From contig JASJDS010000080.1 in NCBI GenBank assembly GCA_030065055.1, positions 1 through 32,326 on the forward strand: a stretch of DNA of 32,326 bases. The letters run 5' to 3'. The position numbers and the translations under genes were made by a program. Of the stretch, positions 18,101 through 26,801 are shown piece after piece. How positions within the stretch are numbered: the first letter of the stretch is position 1; each line of letters begins with the position of its first letter. Below the pieces are notes generated by a model. The model ran no database searches and was not told where the DNA came from. It saw only the letters and a program-made list of their open reading frames with translations. Source of the DNA: Calothrix sp. MO_192.B10 (GTDB taxonomy: Bacteria; Cyanobacteriota; Cyanobacteriia; Cyanobacteriales; Nostocaceae).

Positions 18101-20261
18101 AGAATTTTTGCAAAAATTACAGCAAAAGTCAGAACAAATAGCGAAGACGGCTGAACTTGACCGTGCAGCTGATAAAGTTATTGACCAAATTAGGAAATCT
18201 GAAAATATTGAACGGATTTTTAGTACATCTACTAGAGAGTTACAACTGCTATTTAATGCTGACCGCGTAGCTTTATATCGTTTTAATCCAGACTGGAGCG
18301 GTGAATTTGTCGCTGAATCCGTTGCTAGTGGTTGGTTACCCCTAGTAGACGACAATAGCGGCATGGTAATCGAAGATACTTACCTCCAAGACACTCAAGG
18401 TGGACGCTATCGTTTCCGCGAAACCTATGCAGTGAATGATATTTACAATGCAGGTCACAATCAGTGCCACATCGAGGTTCTCGAACGTTTACAAGCCAGA
18501 GCCTACATTATCGTGCCTGTAATAGCTGGACAACAGTTATGGGGCTTGTTTGCAGCTTATCAAAACTCTGGTCCTCGGGAATGGTTGGAATCTGAGGTAA
18601 GTATCCTAGCAAGGATTGGCGATCAAATAGGCGTTGCTATCAAACAAACTGAATATCTCCAACAATTACAAGCAACATCCAAACAAATAGAACTGTCCGC
18701 TAAAAGAGATAGAGCTGTTAATAAAATTGTTGAAAGACTACGGGAAAATACTGATTTAACAACCGCTTTCCGCGCAACAGCCAAAGAAGTTCGTATCTTA
18801 TTAAAAGCCGATCGCGTCGGAGTATTTCGTTTCCTACCCGAATCAGGTTACGACGATGGGGAATTCGTAGCTGAAGATGTCCTACCAGGGTATATTTCGG
18901 CAATGAACGTGAGAGTTCATGACCACTGCTTTGGGAACCAATTTGCTTCTGGCTATCAACAAGGGAAAATCCAAGCGGTTGGGGATATCTACAATGGCAA
19001 TTTGAGTGACTGCCACATTGATATTCTTGCCCAATTCCAAATCAAAGCCAACTTGATTGTGCCTTTGCTCAAAGGTTCTGAGTTGTGGGGCTTGTTGTGC
19101 GTCCATCAGTGTGATGCACCCCGTCATTGGCAGGAAGAAGAAATTGAATTAGTCAAGCGAGTTGCCTATCAGTTGGGTGTATCTATCCAACAAGCCGAGT
19201 ATGTGCAACAGTTACAAGAACAGTCAGCACAAGTTGCAGCCGCAGCAGCACGGGACAAAGCAGCAAGGGAAGAATTACAAAAAGGTGCCATGCTCCTACT
19301 GAAAGCCGTAAGACCCGCTCTAGATGGTGATTTGACGGTACGGGCACCTATTACTGAAGATGAGTTAGGTACAATTGCGGATTCTTACAACAACACCATT
19401 CAAGCCTTAAGACAAATCGTTGTTAAAGTACAAGCAACTGCCCAAAAAGTAGGGCAAAGCTCCCAAGACAGCGATAAAGTTCTTTCTGGATTGAAAAACT
19501 TGTCCCAAAGCCAGTCTCAAGAAATTGGTGAGGCATTAACTGAAGTTCAGCAAATGGTAGACTCCACCAAAGCTGTAGCAGCAAACGCAGAGTTGGTAAA
19601 AGTTGCAGTCCAAGAGGCGAACCAAACCGTAGAATCTGGCGATGCAGCCATGAATATGACTGTAGAAGCCATCCAAGGAATTCGGGAAACAGTAGCTCAA
19701 ACCAGCAAAAAAATTAAGCGTCTTGGTGAATCTTCCCAGAAAATTTCTAAAGTGGTGAATTTGATTAGTAGTTTTGCCACTCAAACCAACGTACTGGCAC
19801 TAAATGCTGCCATTGAAGCTACCAGAGCCGGAGAATACGGTAAAGGCTTCGCGGTGGTAGCAGATGAAGTCCGTTCTTTATCTCGCCAATCATCAGCAGC
19901 AACAACGGAAATTGAAAAACTCGTCCAAGAGATTCAAGCAGAAACTGGGGAAGTAGCAACAGCTATGGAAACTGGTATTCAGCAGGTAGTTGAAGGTACA
20001 AGTTTGGTGAATGAAACTCGCCAAAACTTAAATGCAATTGTTACCGCTACTGCCAAAATTAGCGAGTTATTGCTGCGGATTACTGATGCAACCCAAGCTC
20101 AAATGGAACGCTCTGAGACTGTAACACACTCCATGAAGGATGTGGCAGAAATTTCCCAGAGTGCTGTGAATGGAACCCAAGAAATGGCTGCTGTTTTCCA
20201 ACAGTTATCTACAACCGCCCAAGAACTATTGGCTACCGTCAGTAAGTTCAAAGTGAAATAG
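15123..20261 (+). CDS. ptxD: Seven-GAF cyanobacteriochrome methyl-accepting protein (phototaxis receptor)
   Basis: Domains: a possible membrane helix (residues 3-18), seven GAF domains (about 75-235, 250-420, 440-630, 655-810, 825-985, 1005-1165, 1185-1355), HAMP (about 1390-1445) and an MCP signalling region with hairpin tip near 1560-1580 ([20 protein letters not shown]). Bilin-attachment Cys are seen in GAF2 Cys375, GAF3 Cys573, GAF4 Cys756, GAF5 Cys932, GAF6 Cys1115 and GAF7 Cys1297; GAF1 has Tyr at that place. GAF4 and GAF6 keep the canonical NDIY-x2-GH-x2-CH motif. GAF7 also has the DXCF motif DHCF (Asp1267, Cys1269). GAF2 and GAF3 have an insertion with an extra Cys (330, 527). This is the layout of Nostoc punctiforme PtxD. 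The start is uncertain: GTG 15123 keeps the helix, while ATG 15201 with a GAGGT site would lose it. Confidence 0.93.
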   Translation: MFIALVASILLLLIIQLFKQSNEVRVMTSAYQENGHQIAQTEKMDVWATSSLEEIFRLSTEQQFQVLRHKLDRITSNMRPSKGLNTLLQIAVAEIRKQIGCDRIFIYNFHDSESGVVLAESRNTDWTPTFGETLPAVTFGKSIREDYLNTVAISDITRVETTPYQLQLLEKFQVKASLSLPIILDEELWGLLVVHNCANPREWQEFEISLLSQVIGEISHRLSLLGYLQQKQERSQKLAQVTKRQQNLIDLTQKIGKVLVEKSIDLSTFDLLLQTTVAEARKLLQSDRVAVYCFNPDWSGEFIAESVGKGWLPFKDRDFDRRILQDNGHCDTIQNLAKKLEDKADSYFQQMKGGRYQEKKAFVVNDVSKAGFPPCYTDLLEQFEAKAYLTIPIFKGDKLWGLLASYQHSDIRTWEEYEVKAMQQIALQLGIALQQAEDFDKLQQAAERDRALGNIIDKIRQSLDIETIFSTTTKEVRKLVRADRVVVYRFNPDWSGMFVAESMGSGWQSLMEKQDKIPRLQESISNCNGMRNLFESSSEQSADTYLQATQGGELRNRKAYVTNDIYNSGFSDCYVEVLEQYQVKAYAIVPIFQGQKLWGMLAAFQNDGTREWEEVEVKLLSQIANQLGVALKQAETLQQVRQKSEEVTKAAERDRALGKIMDKIRQSLDSETIFNSTTQELRLLVAADRVGLYRFNSNWGGEFVSESVADGWVPLVGPGIRTVVDDTHLQETEGGRYRNHESFVVNDIYQVGHAPCHIKILEQFQARAYVIVPVFSGQKLWGLLAAYQNSSTREWQADEVRLLERIGNQLGVAAQQAEYLEQVEKAAERDRTLSNIANKIRQSTDINTISNNAAEQLRSLIQADRVGVCRFNENWGGEMIAESVDDNWVKLVGKDIRTVIEDTHLKETQGGRYANRENLIVNDIAKANYSPCYQEILAGFQAKAYAIVPVFCGQKLWGLLAAYQNSSTREWQTVDIEWMEFISEQLGIAVQQPEFLQKLQQKSEQIAKTAELDRAADKVIDQIRKSENIERIFSTSTRELQLLFNADRVALYRFNPDWSGEFVAESVASGWLPLVDDNSGMVIEDTYLQDTQGGRYRFRETYAVNDIYNAGHNQCHIEVLERLQARAYIIVPVIAGQQLWGLFAAYQNSGPREWLESEVSILARIGDQIGVAIKQTEYLQQLQATSKQIELSAKRDRAVNKIVERLRENTDLTTAFRATAKEVRILLKADRVGVFRFLPESGYDDGEFVAEDVLPGYISAMNVRVHDHCFGNQFASGYQQGKIQAVGDIYNGNLSDCHIDILAQFQIKANLIVPLLKGSELWGLLCVHQCDAPRHWQEEEIELVKRVAYQLGVSIQQAEYVQQLQEQSAQVAAAAARDKAAREELQKGAMLLLKAVRPALDGDLTVRAPITEDELGTIADSYNNTIQALRQIVVKVQATAQKVGQSSQDSDKVLSGLKNLSQSQSQEIGEALTEVQQMVDSTKAVAANAELVKVAVQEANQTVESGDAAMNMTVEAIQGIRETVAQTSKKIKRLGESSQKISKVVNLISSFATQTNVLALNAAIEATRAGEYGKGFAVVADEVRSLSRQSSAATTEIEKLVQEIQAETGEVATAMETGIQQVVEGTSLVNETRQNLNAIVTATAKISELLLRITDATQAQMERSETVTHSMKDVAEISQSAVNGTQEMAAVFQQLSTTAQELLATVSKFKVK

Positions 20262-20273
20262 TACACAGTTACT

Positions 20274-20294
20274 GAGTAGGGAGTAGGGAGTAGG
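20274..20294 (+). repeat. Heptamer repeat GAGTAGG x3
   Basis: Three perfect copies of GAGTAGG start 12 bp after the receptor stop codon. The same 7-mer occurs in the array upstream of the DUF2232 gene, marking it as a member of the same STRR-like family. Confidence 0.8.
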
Positions 20295-20348
20295 GAATAA
20301 ATATGTACTGGTAACTACAAAAACACCTTAAACATCCTCATTCTAGAT

Positions 20349-20372
20349 CCCTCTCCCTAATTAGGGAGAGGG
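20349..20372. repeat. Perfect 24-bp palindrome between receptor and kinase genes
   Basis: CCCTCTCCCTAA followed directly by TTAGGGAGAGGG. It is a dispersed cyanobacterial palindrome; a related one is at 25826-25848. It could form a hairpin in the ptxD-ptxE spacer and lower read-through, but no T-run follows. Confidence 0.8.
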
Positions 20373-20487
20373 ACTTTCCAGCTCATCAATTTCTCAAATT
20401 TGATTTTTTTCTGCTACTCATTCCTCTCTACCACAGTTTTTTAATGGGGGAATACCACGAAAAAACTGCTCTATTTATTGATAGGAA

Positions 20488-20515
20488 AACTGATAATTGA
20501 TAACTGATAACTGAA
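20488..20515 (+). repeat. Heptamer tandem repeat abutting the cheA-type start codon
   Basis: Four 7-mers, AACTGAT, AATTGAT, AACTGAT, AACTGAA, end directly before the ATG at 20516. No Shine-Dalgarno sequence is present inside them; the nearest purine run (AGGAAAA) is about 26 bp from the start codon. Confidence 0.85.
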
Positions 20516-23500
20516 ATGACTATGGATCCTTCTATCCGCGAACAAGGCTACATCTACTTCATGAGTGAAGCTCCAGATTTGCTCCATACCATAGAAGAAG
20601 AACTCTTTAATTTGGCAGAAGAGCGCACCACCGCTACTGTACATAACTTAATGCGGGCAACTCATACAATTAAGGGGGGAGCTGCTAATGTTGAATTAGA
20701 GGTAATTCAACAAATTGCCCATTCCTTAGAGGATGTGTTCAAAGCTCTTTATAACCCAGATGTAGTTATAGATGCTGAGTTACAAACATTGCTATTTAAT
20801 AGTTATGAGTGCCTGCATTTAGCACTTACTTCTGAGTTGAATAAAAGCTCTTACAACAGTGAAGAATTACTTAACAGAACCAGTGTTGTTTTTGAAAAAT
20901 TACAAGCAAAATTAGGTGATGCTTTTGGCGCAGAAGCTTATATTCCTACTTCAGAAGAACTAGGGTTTGATATTGTATTATCTATCTTTGAAACAGGTGT
21001 CACTCAAAGTATAGAAAGTATATCTGAAACCATTAACAATCACCCTCCAATTGATGAATTGGTTGATTTTTTAAGTTCTCAGGCAGAGGTTTTCATTGGT
21101 TTAGCAGAGTCTTTAAATTTACCTGGATTTGCAGATATTGGTAAAACAATGGCTGCTGCTTTGGAAATTAATTCTTCTGAAGCTTTTAAAATTGCTGAGG
21201 TTACTTTAGCTGATTTAGAACAAGCAAAAGCCGCAGTTATAGGAGGCGATCGCACTCAGGGAGGAGAACCCTCTTTAGCTTTAAAACAATTAGCTAATCA
21301 GCAAATAGATACTGAGTCACAAATAGATTTATCACCAATAGATAATCTATCTATAGAGGCAATAAAAAATCAATTAATTAAGCCTGAGTTAGAGCTAGTA
21401 ACAGCATCCAATAGTACAGAGGAAATAACAGAAAATCTATCAACTGAATCCGAACTAAAACTGGCAAATACTGTTAATAATGTAGAACAAATAACAGAAA
21501 ATCTATCAATTGAATCCGAACTAAAACTGGCAAATACTGCTAATAATGAAAATCAATTAACAGAGGAACTATCACTTGCATCGAGTTATTCTAATTTATT
21601 AATCAATGAGATAAAACAGCTATACAGCTTTTTCAGAAATGATTATAAGGTAAATAACAAACAATTAAAAGTAAAAATTGCCAAGTTTTATATTAAGATA
21701 GTCTGTTATATCCTGGGATGGTTTAATAATGTACGCTTAATTCCTAAAGAACAATTAAATCTATCTCTGTTAGTCCCTGAATATGGTGTAGAAAATACCT
21801 TAGATTATATTGATAACTGGCTGAATGATTTTTTCCTTTTCTTGCAAGAACCAGAAGATAGCCAAAGTCTTGATATTTGCCGACAAGGTGTTATTTTAAC
21901 CATTCTTAGTGCTGTTATTCAATTCTTATATTCTACTAAAGATGAGATTGATTTAATTTCTGTTATTCAACAGAGAATATCAGAATTAGCAACAGAATAT
22001 CGAAAGCATACACCAATTAACGAAGCAGAAAAAGATTGGTATAAAAGAGATAAATTAAAACAACTTCTAGTATTAAAAGAAATATCTGTTACTACTACCC
22101 CCGATATATCTACGGATACTTTAGTAGAGTCAATATGGGGAGAAACGGATGCTTCTATATATGGTGAAGATCCAGTTATTGAAACACAACTTGAAACTAC
22201 TCTTGAAAGGGATGATTCAGTCAACATTAAAAGACCTGAATCTCTAGCTCAGGATAGTTTGAATACTGATACTTATTTGTTTGATGAGGAGCAAGTTACT
22301 GAAACACAAATTGAGACTACTGTTGAAAAGAACGAATCAGCAAACATTGAAAAACCTGAATCTTTAACTATCAAAGAAACATTAAAAGCCGATACTCATA
22401 CACCAAACATTATTCAAGAAGAATTAGTTACTAATACTCCCGTAACCAAAACAGAGGTAGTAGATAATGAGAATCAAAATGCAATTCAAACTGTAGAAGA
22501 TAAAGAGCAGATCCTACCAACTACAAATATTCGCCAACGTTCTTTTGTCAAAGTAGACGTGGAGGGATTGCAACATCTTAACTACCTAGCAGGAGAACTA
22601 CTAATTTATCACAAGCGTAGAAGCTTGGAAGAAGAACAACTCCAATTAATTATTGAAAGACTATCCCAACAACTTTCTAGACATCAAACTACCCTCAATC
22701 AATTACGGGATTTGCCCCTACAGATCCAAAATTTTGCTGACCAAAAAATGCAGCAACTGTCTTCGGTAAATTTTGATTCTCTAGAAATGGATGAATATAC
22801 AGAATTTCATCTAGCTTTGCATGGAGCAAATGAAGAAACTTTGCAACTGCAAGAAACTGTAGAATCTCTCGATTTACTATTCAGACAATTCCATCAAGTT
22901 CAAGAGAAAAACCAGCGTTTAGTATTAGGAATTTTAGAAAACGTTGATAATGCCAGGATGTCACCCTTGGGCAATATATTTAATCGTTTTCCTCAAATGC
23001 TACAAAAGCTGGGAACTGTGTATGGCAAACGGGTACAATTAAAACTTTCTGGTACAGAAGTATTAGTAGATAAAGCGATCGCGGAAAAATTATACGATCC
23101 TTTAGTACATTTGATACGTAATGCTTTTGACCACGGTATTGAAGTGCCAGAAGTTCGCCGTCAGCATAACAAACTAGAACAAGGCACCATTGAAATCCGC
23201 GCTTATCATCAAGGTAGTCAAACCATTATCGAAATCCAAGATGATGGGAAAGGATTGAATTTAGAAAAGATTCACACTAAAGCCATCGAGTTCGGTCTAA
23301 TACCAGTCAATCACACACCAACATCAGAAGAACTACTAGACCTATTATTTTCACCTGGATTTTCCACCGCTGGTAAAGTAAGTGAAATTTCTGGACGGGG
23401 TATGGGGTTAGATATTGTTCGTTCTCATTTACAAGGATTAGAAGGTTCCATCTCAGTTAATTCACTACCCAACCAAGGCACAACATTTATACTCAAGATT

Positions 23501-24532
23501 CCTTTTTCTATGACTACAGATAAGTTGATGATAGTCCAAGCAGGAGGAGCAGTCTACGCTCTACTTTTGGACAGCATTGAAAAAATTGTGCTTCCTTCCG
23601 CCGAGCAAATTAAGTATGTAGACGGGAAAAAAGTTTTGTACTGGAATACAGAACAAGACGAACGAATGCTTGGTATTCGCCCATTATCAGATTTAATGTT
23701 CTATAGTGGCTCTTTTGTGAGTGGTGCTAATGCAAATCATAGCCTAACCAAAAAGACGGGAGAAATGAAAAACCCCATACTGGTGCTGCGGAAAAACCGA
23801 GAAAGGTTGGCTTTAGAAGTCGATCAAATAATCGGCGAGCAAGAACTAGTTATCAGACCTTTAGGAAGTGCGATCGCTCCTCCCAAATACGTGTATGGTT
23901 GTAGTAGTTTAGCTAATGGCAACCTGATTCTAGTTATTGATGGTACTCTACTATTAGAATATCGAGAATTACAGTCAGCATCCATTGATGTTAGAGCTTT
24001 ACCTGGTACTTCTGGGCTAGAATTATCAGCAAGTGGATCAGAAAACTTGACTGCATTACCCAGCGTATCATCTCAAGATACTGATAAAGTTGAGCCTAGT
24101 AAATCTACAAATATTAATAGCAAAGCTCCCAAGGTAATTTTGGTGGTGGATGATGCTATTAGTCTGCGTCAAACCCTCTCCCTTACACTACAGAAACATG
24201 GCTACCAAGTTATACAATCAGAAAATGGTACAGATGCATTAGAAAAACTGCAATTACACCCTGAAGTTAAGGTTGTAATTTCTGACCTGGAAATGCCGAA
24301 TATGAATGGTTTTCAGTTGTTAAGTAACCTGCGTCAAGACAGTGATAGTGCTAAATTACCCGTGATTATTCTTACTTCTCGCAGTGCGGAAAAACATCGT
24401 AAGTTAGCTCAAGCTTTAGGAGCCACAGCTTACTTTAGTAAACCTTATCTAGAAGATGAATTGATTGCTACTGTTAAGGAGTTAGAGAATCAGAGTGCAA
24501 ATAATTCTCGTCAATTAGTCCTTAACCATTAA
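20516..24532 (+). CDS. ptxE: Hybrid CheA/PixL-type histidine kinase with C-terminal receiver
   Basis: Domains in order: N-terminal HPt (about 8-115, phospho-His50 in RATHTIKGGAANV), a helical linker that may include a second degenerate HPt-like module (about 145-235), a long acidic low-complexity region with tandem duplications (about 265-670), dimerisation helices (about 680-815), HATPase with N-box NAFDHG from Asn869 and G-box GRGMGLDIV from about 960, a CheW-like regulatory domain (about 1000-1165) and a CheY-type receiver (about 1205-1325, Asp1257). It should autophosphorylate in response to the GAF receptor via CheW and pass phosphate to its own receiver and the two CheY-type proteins. 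It corresponds to PixL/PtxE. Start ATG 20516 or, two codons later, 20522; both follow a heptamer array in place of a clear ribosome binding site. Confidence 0.93.
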   Translation: MTMDPSIREQGYIYFMSEAPDLLHTIEEELFNLAEERTTATVHNLMRATHTIKGGAANVELEVIQQIAHSLEDVFKALYNPDVVIDAELQTLLFNSYECLHLALTSELNKSSYNSEELLNRTSVVFEKLQAKLGDAFGAEAYIPTSEELGFDIVLSIFETGVTQSIESISETINNHPPIDELVDFLSSQAEVFIGLAESLNLPGFADIGKTMAAALEINSSEAFKIAEVTLADLEQAKAAVIGGDRTQGGEPSLALKQLANQQIDTESQIDLSPIDNLSIEAIKNQLIKPELELVTASNSTEEITENLSTESELKLANTVNNVEQITENLSIESELKLANTANNENQLTEELSLASSYSNLLINEIKQLYSFFRNDYKVNNKQLKVKIAKFYIKIVCYILGWFNNVRLIPKEQLNLSLLVPEYGVENTLDYIDNWLNDFFLFLQEPEDSQSLDICRQGVILTILSAVIQFLYSTKDEIDLISVIQQRISELATEYRKHTPINEAEKDWYKRDKLKQLLVLKEISVTTTPDISTDTLVESIWGETDASIYGEDPVIETQLETTLERDDSVNIKRPESLAQDSLNTDTYLFDEEQVTETQIETTVEKNESANIEKPESLTIKETLKADTHTPNIIQEELVTNTPVTKTEVVDNENQNAIQTVEDKEQILPTTNIRQRSFVKVDVEGLQHLNYLAGELLIYHKRRSLEEEQLQLIIERLSQQLSRHQTTLNQLRDLPLQIQNFADQKMQQLSSVNFDSLEMDEYTEFHLALHGANEETLQLQETVESLDLLFRQFHQVQEKNQRLVLGILENVDNARMSPLGNIFNRFPQMLQKLGTVYGKRVQLKLSGTEVLVDKAIAEKLYDPLVHLIRNAFDHGIEVPEVRRQHNKLEQGTIEIRAYHQGSQTIIEIQDDGKGLNLEKIHTKAIEFGLIPVNHTPTSEELLDLLFSPGFSTAGKVSEISGRGMGLDIVRSHLQGLEGSISVNSLPNQGTTFILKIPFSMTTDKLMIVQAGGAVYALLLDSIEKIVLPSAEQIKYVDGKKVLYWNTEQDERMLGIRPLSDLMFYSGSFVSGANANHSLTKKTGEMKNPILVLRKNRERLALEVDQIIGEQELVIRPLGSAIAPPKYVYGCSSLANGNLILVIDGTLLLEYRELQSASIDVRALPGTSGLELSASGSENLTALPSVSSQDTDKVEPSKSTNINSKAPKVILVVDDAISLRQTLSLTLQKHGYQVIQSENGTDALEKLQLHPEVKVVISDLEMPNMNGFQLLSNLRQDSDSAKLPVIILTSRSAEKHRKLAQALGATAYFSKPYLEDELIATVKELENQSANNSRQLVLNH
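21425..21556 (+). repeat. Two tandem 66-bp units in the kinase linker
   Basis: The two 22-residue units (ITENLS-T/I-ESELKLANT and following residues) are almost identical in DNA, differing by a few bases. They lie in the acidic linker between HPt and kinase core and point to recent in-frame duplication. Confidence 0.85.
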
Positions 24533-24613
24533 TAACCAAGTCCATCTATCACTGCAACAGTAGCATTGCTACGTCTGGAACAATAATCTATTTGTCGCAT
24601 TTTCAATTTACTT

Positions 24614-24646
24614 AGGGCTTGCTGTTCGCGTAGCGCAGCAAGCCCT
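24614..24646. terminator. Hairpin between convergent ptxE and potB-like genes
   Basis: AGGGCTTGCTG (24614-24624) pairs with CAGCAAGCCCT (24636-24646); the loop TTCGCGTAGCG is a motif common in dispersed repeats of Nostocales. Its place between two convergent genes suits a bidirectional terminator, although no long T-run follows. Confidence 0.55.
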
Positions 24647-24735
24647 AATTAATGATATTTAACTATATTTGTGTTTAATGTTTGTGATACTTGATAACAA
24701 TCCAGTTTCCCAAATTATCAATCTCTTTATTTTGT

Positions 24736-25653
24736 TTAACGTTTAGGTGCTGCTTCACCAAACTTAATTAACAGGGCGATCGCTATACTAACTACTAGAA
24801 TTAAAGTAGAACTTAAAGCGGAACCAAACCCCCAGTTTTGCGCTGCACCGAGAAACTGGTTATAAATTAATCTGGCTGCTGTCATGCTGGAAGCACCACC
24901 CAGTAATTCGGGATTAATAAAATCTCCCATAGCACTAATAAATACTAGAAAAGAACCAGCCGCAATACCTGTAATGATTTGGGGTACGGTAACTCGCCAA
25001 AAAGTCTGTAGGCGATTTGCACCTAAATCTGCTGCTGCTTCTAATAAACGTCTATCTAGTTTTTCTAAGGAAGCATATAAAATCAAAACCATATATGGCA
25101 ATAAACTGTAACTCATGCCAATTAATACCGCTGGACTGCGATTGAGTAACTGCAAACTCGGCAAACCGAAGTGAGCCAGTAAACTATTCAGTAAACCAGT
25201 GGGACGGAGAATGGTAATCCAAGCATAGGAACGCAGTAAGGAAGAAGTCCACAGAGGTAAGACAAACGCCAGTAACAGCAAATTTCTCCAACCCGGTGGC
25301 GCGTTCACAGCAATCCAGTAGGCGATTGGTAAACCACAAATCAAACAAATAATAGTAGTACCAACCGCAAAAAATAGCGATCGCCAGATAACTTGCAGGT
25401 ATAATGGGTCAAGTATTTTGATATAGTTATCAAATCCGCTAGGATTAACCACATCACCAGGTCTAATTCCTGGGACTAAGCTTAATTCAATAATAATCAG
25501 GGTCGGTAGCACCAGTAATAGCAATAACCATATTCCTGCTGGTGCGAGCAATAACAAAGGCTCTAACCAGTTTGATTTTGATTTATGTAATGTTTGTAGA
25601 TCCCTAGGGCTATTACCAGAATCAGATTGGGAATGAGTAATTTCAGTAGACAC
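24736..25653 (-). CDS. potB: Spermidine/putrescine-type ABC transporter permease (PotB-like)
   Basis: The 305-residue inner-membrane protein has about six hydrophobic helices after a polar N-tail (residues 1-28). The EAA loop EAAADLGANRLQTFWRVTVP, which docks the ATPase, is near residue 208. Length, first-helix SLVPG context and the FISAMGDFINPELLGG segment fit the PotB/PotH permeases of polyamine and related importers. The start is GTG at 25651-25653. A full importer needs PotA (ATPase), PotC (second permease) and PotD (binding protein); none lies next to it in this window. Upstream, the nearest gene on the same strand is a BON lipoprotein almost 700 bp away; downstream is the convergent kinase gene. 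The substrate (polyamine, iron or other) cannot be decided from the permease alone. Confidence 0.85.
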   Translation of the reverse strand: MSTEITHSQSDSGNSPRDLQTLHKSKSNWLEPLLLLAPAGIWLLLLLVLPTLIIIELSLVPGIRPGDVVNPSGFDNYIKILDPLYLQVIWRSLFFAVGTTIICLICGLPIAYWIAVNAPPGWRNLLLLAFVLPLWTSSLLRSYAWITILRPTGLLNSLLAHFGLPSLQLLNRSPAVLIGMSYSLLPYMVLILYASLEKLDRRLLEAAADLGANRLQTFWRVTVPQIITGIAAGSFLVFISAMGDFINPELLGGASSMTAARLIYNQFLGAAQNWGFGSALSSTLILVVSIAIALLIKFGEAAPKR

Positions 25654-25789
25654 AGATCGCAGATAAAAAATAATATTTTTTCAATTTTTTATAGAAAAAT
25701 AAATAAGCAAGAATAACAAAATTGTATCCTAATTACAGCAAGTTGTCTGGTAAGGAAGATAGATTAAATAATATGCACATCTATAATTG

Positions 25790-25874
25790 AACCTCACCCT
25801 CGCTTTTTACTGCGTAAAAATCTTTCCCTCTCCTTATTAAGGAGAGGGATGTCTGCTCTTCACAGGGTGAGGTT
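25790..25874. repeat. Nested palindromic repeat element
   Basis: Outer arms AACCTCACCCT (25790-25800) and AGGGTGAGGTT (25864-25874) enclose a second palindrome CCCTCTCCTTA-T-TAAGGAGAGGG (25826-25848). It is non-coding and of the dispersed cyanobacterial repeat type. Confidence 0.8.
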
Positions 25875-25932
25875 TTGCAGTTTATTTAATCTGATACCAA
25901 TTCAAATAATGTTTGCGACACATACATGATTC

Positions 25933-25996
25933 GTAAGGGCACGGCATCCACAATTTTTTGGTGTATAAAATTATCACTCTGATGCCGTGCCCCTAC
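25933..25996. repeat. Inverted-repeat element with GGGCACGGCATC arms
   Basis: GTAAGGGCACGGCATC (25933-25948) and GATGCCGTGCCCCTAC (25981-25996) match at 15 of 16 positions. It is a small MITE-like palindrome with no coding capacity. Confidence 0.8.
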
Positions 25997-26028
25997 CTAT
26001 CTGTTGCATTCTTTTTTCAAAACCCCTC

Positions 26029-26095
26029 GTTACCAGGCTGAGCCTGGTAACTAGAATATAGAGCCTCTGGCTCTGATTGAGAATGGTGCAAGTTA
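26029..26095. repeat. Two tandem hairpins plus shared 19-bp end motif
   Basis: Hairpin GTTACCAGGCT-G-AGCCTGGTAAC (26029-26051) is followed by AGAGCC-TCT-GGCTCT (26060-26074) and then TTGAGAATGGTGCAAGTTA (26077-26095). The last motif recurs, inverted and perfect, at 27612-27630 at the edge of the hairpin cassette there. Confidence 0.8.
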
Positions 26096-26159
26096 ATTAT
26101 TCATAGAATACAAGAGACTTATCACCAAAATAAACATCTGCTACGCTAATGAAAGAAAA

Positions 26160-26192
26160 ATATCCCCGAATTGTTGAACAAGTCGGGGATAT
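26160..26192 (-). terminator. Stem-loop downstream of the BON lipoprotein gene
   Basis: ATATCCCCGA (26160-26169) pairs with TCGGGGATAT (26183-26192) across a 13-base loop. On the minus strand it is followed by a run TTTTTCTTTC, so it reads as a rho-independent terminator for the minus-strand BON gene about 150 bp upstream. Confidence 0.6.
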
Positions 26193-26342
26193 GGGCACAT
26201 CAAGGATTACAAATCAATTAGGGATGCCTTTCTGCATTTTTTCCCATATTGATTTATCTGAAAATGGCTGTAGATTCTCATATTTTTGGATATGACTATC
26301 TATTTTCAGAGAACATACAGCTACAATTCAATAACAGAATCA

Positions 26343-26801
26343 TTAATTCTTAGGTGCTTCTTCAAGAGTTACTTGATTCTTGATTGGTTTGACAGATTTT
26401 TCCTGATCTATGATTTGATCGACAAGTTTCAGTTCCTTCGCATTACTGACTGTTCCGGAAATAATTATATTTCCATCTTTCTCTATAACTTTTAAATCAC
26501 TGGTAGGTAAAGCTTCTTTCAATTTGCTGGCAAGAACGCTTTCTGATTCACCAGGTACAGCACTACCAGGTACAGTACTATCGGTTGCACTCGCATCTTG
26601 ATTTTCTTCTACACCTTCAGTTACTTTAGGCGCAGTTTGTGTGACACTATCAGTTACAGGAGAAGCTGGTTCTACGGGTGTTTGAGCAGATTCGGTGGTA
26701 TCAGTTGGTTTGTCTGAAGAAGCTTGAGGAGTAGTGTCCTGACAGCCAACAGCACCAACTACTAGAATACCGGTGATGAGAAAAGGAATAACGTTTTTCA
26801 T
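26343..26801 (-). CDS. BON-domain lipoprotein
   Basis: The start is the ATG at 26799-26801, because GGAG lies 7 bp upstream; an upstream TTG in frame overlaps that site. The 152-residue protein has a lipoprotein signal with Cys20 (GAVGC), a Thr/Ser/Pro/Asp-rich spacer (about 22-80) and a C-terminal BON domain (about 83-148: LASKLKEALPTSDLKVIEKD, then the GNIIISGTVSNAKE strand-turn). BON domains bind phospholipid or peptidoglycan-near surfaces in the periplasm and are common in stress proteins such as OsmY. It is likely anchored to a membrane and exposed to the periplasm. The gene stands alone on its strand, with a terminator downstream. Confidence 0.85.
   Translation of the reverse strand: MKNVIPFLITGILVVGAVGCQDTTPQASSDKPTDTTESAQTPVEPASPVTDSVTQTAPKVTEGVEENQDASATDSTVPGSAVPGESESVLASKLKEALPTSDLKVIEKDGNIIISGTVSNAKELKLVDQIIDQEKSVKPIKNQVTLEEAPKN

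Noticed and set aside
20349-20372. Terminator splitting the ptxD-ptxE transcript
   Set aside because: The palindrome is a dispersed repeat type and no T-run follows, so termination cannot be claimed from sequence.
11945-24532. Assignment to the pilGHIJL/hmp-type motility cluster
   Set aside because: Gene order is similar, but the receptor has seven GAF domains with bilin-type Cys, which fits the pix/ptx phototaxis loci better.
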